This document shows, piece after piece, positions 8,051 to 12,388 of a stretch of DNA of 12,388 nucleotides (its first letter is position 1; the number at the start of each line of letters is the position of its first letter). Both the position numbers and the translations under genes were made by a program. This DNA comes from JAFGGG01 sp964638895. GTDB lineage: Bacteria > Spirochaetota > Spirochaetia > SZUA-6 > RPPD01. Location of the stretch: contig CAZWYY010000080.1 in assembly GCA_964638895.1 (NCBI GenBank), positions 1-12,388 of the forward strand, in the 5' to 3' direction. The notes under the pieces are model-generated. The model was given only the letters and a program-made list of their open reading frames with translations. It ran no database searches and was not told where the DNA came from.

Positions 8051-8078
8051 CGGCAAACCGTCCTTAAACGGCGTGCCG
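8051..8078 (+). promoter_or_regulatory. Two-tier leader hairpin directly before the ribosome binding site
   Basis: CGGC (8051-8054) pairs with GCCG (8075-8078) and CCGT (8058-8061) with ACGG (8068-8071). A symmetric 3x3 internal loop (AAA opposite CGT) separates the stems and a 6-nt loop closes the top. The ribosome binding sequence GGGGAG begins right at its 3' foot, so folding could affect ribosome access. It does not match a riboswitch class I can name. Confidence 0.35.
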
Positions 8079-8090
8079 GGGAGAACAGAA

Positions 8091-8405
8091 ATGAAAAAAA
8101 CAACCATCTTTATTTGCGTATTCATTTTATTCAGCATGGTGTGCGTTGTCCCGGAGACTTTTGCGGATCGGGGCAAGGCCGGCGGCTGGGAGGCGATCCT
8201 GCCCGACCATCCCGGCGCCAGGTTTCTGACAAATGATCCCTTCCGAGATAAGAGCGAGATGAACGCCGCCAGGATCGAGGCGGACATGACGAAAAAGAAC
8301 ACGCTTGGTTTCTACCGCGATATGCTGGTGCGTGCCGGCCGGCGGCTGGACCAGGCGCTGGGCGCGGAAAGCGAAACCGGCCATCTTGCCAAACCCGAGA
8401 TTTAG
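8091..8405 (+). CDS. Secreted protein, likely truncated N-terminal part of a longer gene (104 aa)
   Basis: Unrecognised protein. Seen: a signal peptide MKKTTIFICVFILFSMVCVV with cleavage after about residue 26 (TFA|DRG). A hydrophilic helix-rich stretch follows (NAARIEADMTKKN, GFYRDMLVRAGRRLDQAL) and ends LAKPEI before TAG. The start at 8091 has GGGGAG 7 nt upstream. Read past the TAG, the same frame gives about 19 further sense codons. The following 8417-8767 region is open in another frame with similar GC-rich coding composition, so this is probably the front half of a gene broken by a stop and a frame change. A genuine 104-aa secreted protein remains possible. Composition is visibly richer in G and C than the propeller gene downstream. 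Confidence 0.6.
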   Translation: MKKTTIFICVFILFSMVCVVPETFADRGKAGGWEAILPDHPGARFLTNDPFRDKSEMNAARIEADMTKKNTLGFYRDMLVRAGRRLDQALGAESETGHLAKPEI

Positions 8406-8416
8406 GGCCTGCTTAA

Positions 8417-8767
8417 TGTGGTAAAGGGGAAACTAAGCCTGACCATGATCTTTCTCTCCGATTAGACATCGGGCACGACCAAGATCCCCCTCTTTCCATC
8501 GACAATCATGACTACACCTTGGTAAGGGTCAGAGTCAGGTTGAAGCGGCTGGACGGGAAGACCATCGGAATTGATTTTATCTCCGCCAAGGCGTACCTCG
8601 CTGACGCGGAGGGGAACTTGTATCCGATCGTAGGGGCTTCCTGTAACGACGGCGAGAAATATATCGGTGATTTTAAGAACGGAATATTTTGGGACGGCGC
8701 CCGGTACGACAAAACCGGGAAAAAGACGGCCGAATACTTGGAAGGGAAGCATAAGGGATCGGATTAA
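8417..8767 (+). pseudogene. Out-of-frame continuation of the 8091 gene (C-terminal fragment)
   Basis: The frame is open from just after a TAA at 8414 to TAA 8765-8767. It has no in-frame ATG or GTG start with a ribosome binding site; the only early start is TTG 8519. The translation looks like a real beta-rich domain: DIGHDQDPPLSIDNHDYTLV, VRVRLKRLDGKTIGIDFISA, KAYLADAEGNLYPIVGAS, FKNGIFWDGARYDKTGKK. Because strands are already evident before the TTG, the coding sequence most likely came from upstream, that is from the 8091 signal-peptide ORF. I do not recognise the domain. Confidence 0.45.
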
Positions 8768-8910
8768 GGACCGTCCACCGGGTCAAAATCTTAAGAGCCT
8801 CATCGCTTTGTATGATGCAGGCATGGCTTTTCGACGACACCTTTGGTAATCCGGTCAATCTGTTCCAGTCTGTGGGGTGATCCGGTATCTATCGACAATA
8901 TCTAAATATT

Positions 8911-10815
8911 TTATTCCTCTATCTGCAGAATGTTTAGTGCTTTGTTTACACTTCCGGAGGCAACATAGATGAACCCATTAGTTTCACAGACACTTGACGC
9001 GAAACCCAACATTGTATGTGATTGTCCGGCCAGTGTCGGGGTTTCTGGGTTGCTTATATCAAGAACAAAGAGATACCCGTCCAGAATATAGGCGTAATTT
9101 CCGGAAAGAAAGATATCATCGGCGGCATGCTCCTTATAACTGTAATATAAATACGGCAACGATGGATCTGAAACATCAATAACCTGCAGCCCGCCCGCAC
9201 AATTAGCCACATAGGCAAAATTTCCTGAAACAACCACCTGTTTCGAGTTACCCGTTGTATAAAAAATTACTAAAAGTAAAGGATCCTGCGAATCGCTAAC
9301 ATCAAAAATACATAGCCCACCGGTCCAGTCGGCCACATAAGCTGTGTTTCCTACAACATAAACATCCCAGGCATATCCCGACGTATTGTATTCTCCGACA
9401 ATAGAGGGCGCGTCCAAATTACTTATATCAATAATCTGTAAACCTTTATCTCCGTCGGCAACATATGCTTTATCACCCGATACAAATATACTATGTGCCT
9501 CTCCGGGTGTATCACAACTGGCTATGAGCGAAGGATTATGAGGATCACTACAGTCAAAAATATGCACACCGTAGTCAAAATCAGCAACATAGACTGTATT
9601 TCCATTTTTAAAAACACCAAAGGCCTCTCCTGGTGTGTCGTAATGTCCGGCAGCTTCTGGATTGGATGGTGCAGAAACATCTATTGTAAGTAATCCATTT
9701 GAATGATCGGCAATAAATATAGGCATAGTTACCTGAAACGCACACAGAGTAAGCATATCCCGTAGTATTTCGGTTCGCCGAAGGCAAAGGGGTGGTGCGG
9801 TACTGACATCAATAACCTGCAGACCTCCGCCGCCGTCTGCTATATACGCATAGTTTCCTGATACGAAAATACCTTGAGCATATCCTGTCGTATCACAATC
9901 TCCTACATTTACAGGATTTTCAGGATCACACACATCGATAATTGCAAGCCCGTCGTCTCCGCAGGTTACATACGCGTAATCTCCCTTTACAAAAACGGAG
10001 TTTATAGAGCTTGAAATATCACATTTTCCGAGCAATGTCGGATTTTCCGGGTCACTGACGTCGATAATCAATAAATCTTCATTGATGTCTGCCACATAGG
10101 CTATGCTCCCCACCACATAAATCCCATAAGCATACCCGATCGCGTATTCATCAAAGCAGCCCTTATATATTGGATTTTCCGCGTCGCTAATATCAATAAT
10201 AAGAAGACCATCGTCCCAATCCGCAATATACGCGTAATCGCCGGAAACAAACACATCCAAGGCACGGGAGCTGTCATAACCGCCCTTAAGCACCGGATGT
10301 TCCGGATCACTGATATCGATAATTTGCAGTCCGCTCTCATAATCGGCAATATAGGCGTAATCACCTGAAACATAAATATCTTCGGCCTCGTCCGGCGTAT
10401 CGCATTCTCCTATTTGAGACGGGGCCGCGGGATTACTCACATTAAATGCCTCAAATTTCGCATCGGCTACATACGCTATGTTGCCTTTCACAAAACCACC
10501 ATTCGTATCGCCTGATGTGTTTGCTATTGATACAAACACGGGGTCTTCAGGATCTGAAATATCAAATATTTTAAGATCACCTTGACCGCATGCCAAATAT
10601 AGATAGTTACTGTCAACAAATACATCCCATCCGTTTCCTGTATTTCCATAAGGCCGTTGCCAGCTCCCTATTTCGTTTATATCAAGCAGAGGAGTTGGTG
10701 TGGGGGTTGGCGTAGGCGTGGGTTTTGGGTTTGATCCCGGTGGAGTGCATGACACTAAAGCAAGAAGTAATAATATTACGGGTGGCAAATAATGTAAAAT
10801 ACGGTAATTTTTCAT
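8911..10815 (-). CDS. LVIVD-repeat beta-propeller lipoprotein
   Basis: A 634-residue protein, probably surface or periplasmic and acting as a binding scaffold; the ligand is unknown. Seen: a lipoprotein signal peptide with lipobox LVSC (Cys23 would be lipidated), then a Pro-Thr linker (PKPTPTPTPTPTP). About fourteen repeats of 40-43 residues follow with consensus 'GxAYxVxVSGNYAYIADxxxGLxIIDISDPExP'. DISDPEDP, DISDPEHP, DVSDPENP, DVSAPSNP and DCSDPHNP mark successive blades; the last is partial (ALNILQIEE). Fourteen blades would suit two seven-bladed propellers in tandem. The ATG at 10815 has GGAGG 4 nt upstream. Residues about 343-368 do not fit the repeat: they are a stretch translated in the wrong frame between a -1 and a +4 indel that cancel (see 9712-9792). 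The DNA is more AT-rich than the flanking plus-strand genes. Confidence 0.9.
   Translation of the reverse strand: MKNYRILHYLPPVILLLLALVSCTPPGSNPKPTPTPTPTPTPLLDINEIGSWQRPYGNTGNGWDVFVDSNYLYLACGQGDLKIFDISDPEDPVFVSIANTSGDTNGGFVKGNIAYVADAKFEAFNVSNPAAPSQIGECDTPDEAEDIYVSGDYAYIADYESGLQIIDISDPEHPVLKGGYDSSRALDVFVSGDYAYIADWDDGLLIIDISDAENPIYKGCFDEYAIGYAYGIYVVGSIAYVADINEDLLIIDVSDPENPTLLGKCDISSSINSVFVKGDYAYVTCGDDGLAIIDVCDPENPVNVGDCDTTGYAQGIFVSGNYAYIADGGGGLQVIDVSTAPPLCLRRTEILRDMLTLCAFQVTMPIFIADHSNGLLTIDVSAPSNPEAAGHYDTPGEAFGVFKNGNTVYVADFDYGVHIFDCSDPHNPSLIASCDTPGEAHSIFVSGDKAYVADGDKGLQIIDISNLDAPSIVGEYNTSGYAWDVYVVGNTAYVADWTGGLCIFDVSDSQDPLLLVIFYTTGNSKQVVVSGNFAYVANCAGGLQVIDVSDPSLPYLYYSYKEHAADDIFLSGNYAYILDGYLFVLDISNPETPTLAGQSHTMLGFASSVCETNGFIYVASGSVNKALNILQIEE
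9712..9792 (-). other. Compensated frameshift segment inside the propeller gene
   Basis: At 9792-9789 the coding strand has a C4 run; one extra C would give PPPLPSANRNTTGYAYS, which fits the repeat consensus. At 9719-9712 the coding strand carries TATT twice (plus-strand AATAAATA); removing one copy restores SGNYAYIADHSNG. Between these points the annotated frame reads LCLRRTEILRDML, which does not fit, while the shifted frame gives TTGYAYSVCVSGNYAYI. Net change is +3 nt, so the downstream frame is intact. Confidence 0.82.
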
Positions 10816-10835
10816 ATATCCTCCATAATTTTAAG

Positions 10836-10864
10836 CTTATATTTTTGTATTAAAAATTGTACAA
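10836..10864 (-). promoter_or_regulatory. Candidate promoter for the propeller lipoprotein
   Basis: On the minus strand TTGTAC (10864-10859) and TATAAG (10841-10836) are separated by 17 bp. The -10 matches 5 of 6 positions; the -35 matches only 3 of 6. The predicted start near 10829 leaves a leader of about 14 nt that still contains GGAGG. The rest of the 240-bp divergent spacer to 11055 shows a 12-bp palindrome (CTATTTAAATAG, 10891-10902) of uncertain meaning and no gene. Confidence 0.33.
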
Positions 10865-11055
10865 TGAAAACGGAGGAAAATAAAGAAATTCTATTTAAAT
10901 AGTGCAATAGAAATGTCATATGTATCTGCTTTTTTCCGGTATAAATCCATGCAAATCGGTTTAATTCGCGGTTCCGCTCTCATTCCCCATCGCCTGCAAA
11001 TGCCTTTACCGTGGTTCAACATATTAAGTATAATGTAAGGAGGGTGTATAAACAG

Positions 11056-12388
11056 ATGAACAGAGTACGGTTAAACGCCGTTATTATCATGATGCTTCTG
11101 GTTATGGCCTTGCCCGGCGAAACATCCTCCCAGGCGGGAAAACCCTGCGTGACCATAAAGGCCGCGACACTGTACAGCGGTCCCTATAATGTGAGCTCCA
11201 TAAAAATCGCCCGGCTTGAGGCGGGAACGCCAGTGACGCCGCTGGCCGCGTATGGTGACTTTATAAAGGTACGGGTAAAGATCGGGGGCGAGACACAGGA
11301 GGGCTTTGTTGAGGCCGATATGCTGCGCAACCTCCCCCACACCCTGCCGCAACTAAAGCAGGATCAAGTGCCCTGGTGGCGGTGGTTAAACCTCATTGAT
11401 TGGCCCGTCTGGAATACCTGGTCCACATGGAGAGAGGGCGGCAAGATCAAGCATAATAACCTGTCGCTGCTCTACGGCGACTATTTAACAATCATAGACG
11501 ACTACCAGCCGGTGGCCGTGCCGGAGGTGTTCGACGTGGTGCTGCGGTTTACGGGGCGGGGGTTGGAATACGGCGTGCTCTTATATGGAAAACTGCATAC
11601 GGAAGGCGAGTGGTGGCGGGGCCTGCGGAGGCTTGATGTGCGCGTGTATAGCGGTTCCCTTTCGCTGCTTTTTTATGACGGGACAAAGGAGTGGGGCGCG
11701 TCATTCGCCCTGCCGCAGGAGTTGAAGGGCAAACCCATACGGCTGCGCTTTCAGGACAAGGGGAGGCTGATTACCTTGATGGACCCGGGCGGAAAGGCCG
11801 CGGCGCAAAATCCGCTTACGCTTTCTGCGCCGCTTTTCCCGGACGGTCTTTTCTACGCGGGATTCAACGCGGGCCCCAAGGCCGAGCTGGAGGTTTCCGC
11901 GTTCTCGGTGTACGTACCGCCGTCGGGAAAAATTATTACCGGGGAGGAACCCGCGCCTCCGGTTTCTTCGACCCAGTTACCTGCGCTGCGAGAACTGGCG
12001 GCAAAGCGGGACTTTCAAATAGGCGCCATGATCAGCCTTGAAAACCTTCAGGGCGTGAATATCTTTACCGGGGAGTTCAACCGCCTGGTTTCCGAGGATT
12101 TTCACTGGGAGAACATCCGACCGGGGAAGGATACGTACGATTTTACACGAACCGATCTCCTCGTGGCGTTCGCCCGGAGGAACGGCATCCCCGTGGAAGG
12201 CCATCACCTGGTGTGGGGGGCGCCCGAGCATCTGCCGGACTGGCTGGTACACGGCAATTTCAGCAAAGAGGAGCTGCTTGCCGTCCTGCGCGATCACATC
12301 GACACGGTCGTGTCCCGTTATAAGGGCAGGATCCATACCTGGTCCATAGCCAATGAAGTCATAAGCCGCAGGTTCTGGGGCAACGGCA
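11056..12388 (+). CDS. Secreted SH3 / LamG-like / GH10 glycoside hydrolase (xylanase-type; 3' end off window)
   Basis: The first 444 codons of an extracellular enzyme expected to cleave beta-1,4-xylan or a related polymer. A signal peptide (MNRVRLNAVIIMMLLVMALP, cleavage near 27) is followed by a bacterial SH3-like domain at about 31-90 (ATLYSGPYN, EAGTPVTPL, GDFIKVRV, EGFVEADML). A tryptophan-rich concanavalin/LamG-like beta region follows at about 105-300, then the GH10 barrel from about 308. GH10 signs are GHHLVWG (382-388), PDWL, DHIDTVVSRYKGRIHTWSI, and IANEV with Glu434 as the acid/base residue; the nucleophile Glu lies beyond the window. Position 346-352 reads SEDFHWE where typical xylanases have TPENxMKWE, and the His and Gln after LVW are replaced. 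The glycone subsites are therefore altered, closer to the plant-type GH10 pattern. AAGGAGGG lies 11 nt before ATG 11056. Confidence 0.88.
   Translation, partial: MNRVRLNAVIIMMLLVMALPGETSSQAGKPCVTIKAATLYSGPYNVSSIKIARLEAGTPVTPLAAYGDFIKVRVKIGGETQEGFVEADMLRNLPHTLPQLKQDQVPWWRWLNLIDWPVWNTWSTWREGGKIKHNNLSLLYGDYLTIIDDYQPVAVPEVFDVVLRFTGRGLEYGVLLYGKLHTEGEWWRGLRRLDVRVYSGSLSLLFYDGTKEWGASFALPQELKGKPIRLRFQDKGRLITLMDPGGKAAAQNPLTLSAPLFPDGLFYAGFNAGPKAELEVSAFSVYVPPSGKIITGEEPAPPVSSTQLPALRELAAKRDFQIGAMISLENLQGVNIFTGEFNRLVSEDFHWENIRPGKDTYDFTRTDLLVAFARRNGIPVEGHHLVWGAPEHLPDWLVHGNFSKEELLAVLRDHIDTVVSRYKGRIHTWSIANEVISRRFWGNG

Larger units (their letters stand above)
7791..8090. other. 300-bp divergent intergenic region
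   Basis: AT-rich spacer between the secreted 231-aa protein (minus) and the plus-strand secreted protein. It holds the candidate promoter at 7987-8015 and a leader hairpin at 8051-8078. TTGACA at 7882-7887 has no partner -10 at proper spacing. No convincing gene is seen; the open frame extending upstream of 8091 has no start signal and a composition unlike the gene. Confidence 0.55.

Noticed and set aside
8040..8090. Cyclic-di-GMP-I (GEMM) riboswitch, suggested by GGCAAACC
   Set aside because: The characteristic GACGCAAAGCC partner and the second stem with its tetraloop receptor are absent.
8768..8910. Short frames after the split secreted gene, for example one ending LFDDTFGNPVNLFQSVG
   Set aside because: No start signal, no recognisable family and overlapping alternatives in other frames.
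10687..10725. Tandem DNA repeat
   Set aside because: It encodes the Pro-Thr linker of the lipoprotein and is a common low-complexity spacer, not a separate element.
10891..10902. CTATTTAAATAG palindrome between the divergent genes
   Set aside because: Only 12 bp and AT-rich; a chance occurrence is likely.
11005..11034. TTTACC and TATAAT, 18 bp apart, upstream of GH10
   Set aside because: Transcription would start near 11041, inside or after the AAGGAGGG ribosome binding site at 11037-11044, so it cannot drive normal translation of this gene.
11071..12336. Antisense and alternate-frame ORFs over the GH10 gene
   Set aside because: GC-rich coding DNA produces long shadow frames; none has motifs or a start signal, while the GH10 frame has clear family residues.

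Overview
The window looks like a chromosomal stretch from a Gram-negative, polysaccharide-using bacterium. It carries a lipoprotein with a lipobox, several secreted proteins with Sec signal peptides, a GH94 phosphorylase and a GH10 xylanase-type enzyme. The 'GWSKDGKFAY' style of secreted protein and the LVIVD-repeat lipoprotein with a Pro-Thr linker would fit a spirochaete-like lineage. That placement is an inference with low confidence. No rRNA, tRNA, CRISPR array, insertion sequence or replication origin was seen.

Layout. 1-1749 (minus): most of a GH94 cellobiose-phosphorylase-like gene that runs off the left edge and has one in-frame TAA at codon 33. 1854-2272 (minus): a frameshifted remnant of an MFS transporter. 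2362-2649 (plus): a small hypothetical ORF containing a perfect 24-bp palindrome, followed by a GNAT acetyltransferase (2709-3335). 3387-7790 (minus): a secreted protein of unknown function, then a 968-residue subtilisin-family (S8) protease with FG-GAP calcium-binding repeats, then a four-helix membrane protein. 8091-8767 (plus): a secreted protein that appears broken in two. 8911-10815 (minus): a lipoprotein made of about fourteen LVIVD beta-propeller repeats. 11056 to the right edge (plus): a secreted SH3 / LamG-like / GH10 enzyme.

How the genes relate. GH10 would act outside the cell on xylan-like polymers. GH94 would phosphorolyse imported beta-glucan disaccharides in the cytoplasm. The two sit at opposite ends and point outward, so they are not one operon. 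The S8 protease and the small membrane protein are 61 bp apart on the same strand and are the best candidates for a functional pair. The protease has an intact Asp-His-Ser triad but no visible signal peptide, although FG-GAP repeats are normally extracytoplasmic.

The most striking theme is gene damage. There is a single nonsense codon in GH94, a G-tract frameshift in the MFS remnant, and a stop plus frame change in the 8091-8767 gene. In the propeller gene a -1 and a +4 indel cancel each other, leaving about 26 residues in the wrong frame. Either this locus is decaying, or some G/C-tract errors come from assembly. The 4-bp duplication is hard to explain as a base-calling error.
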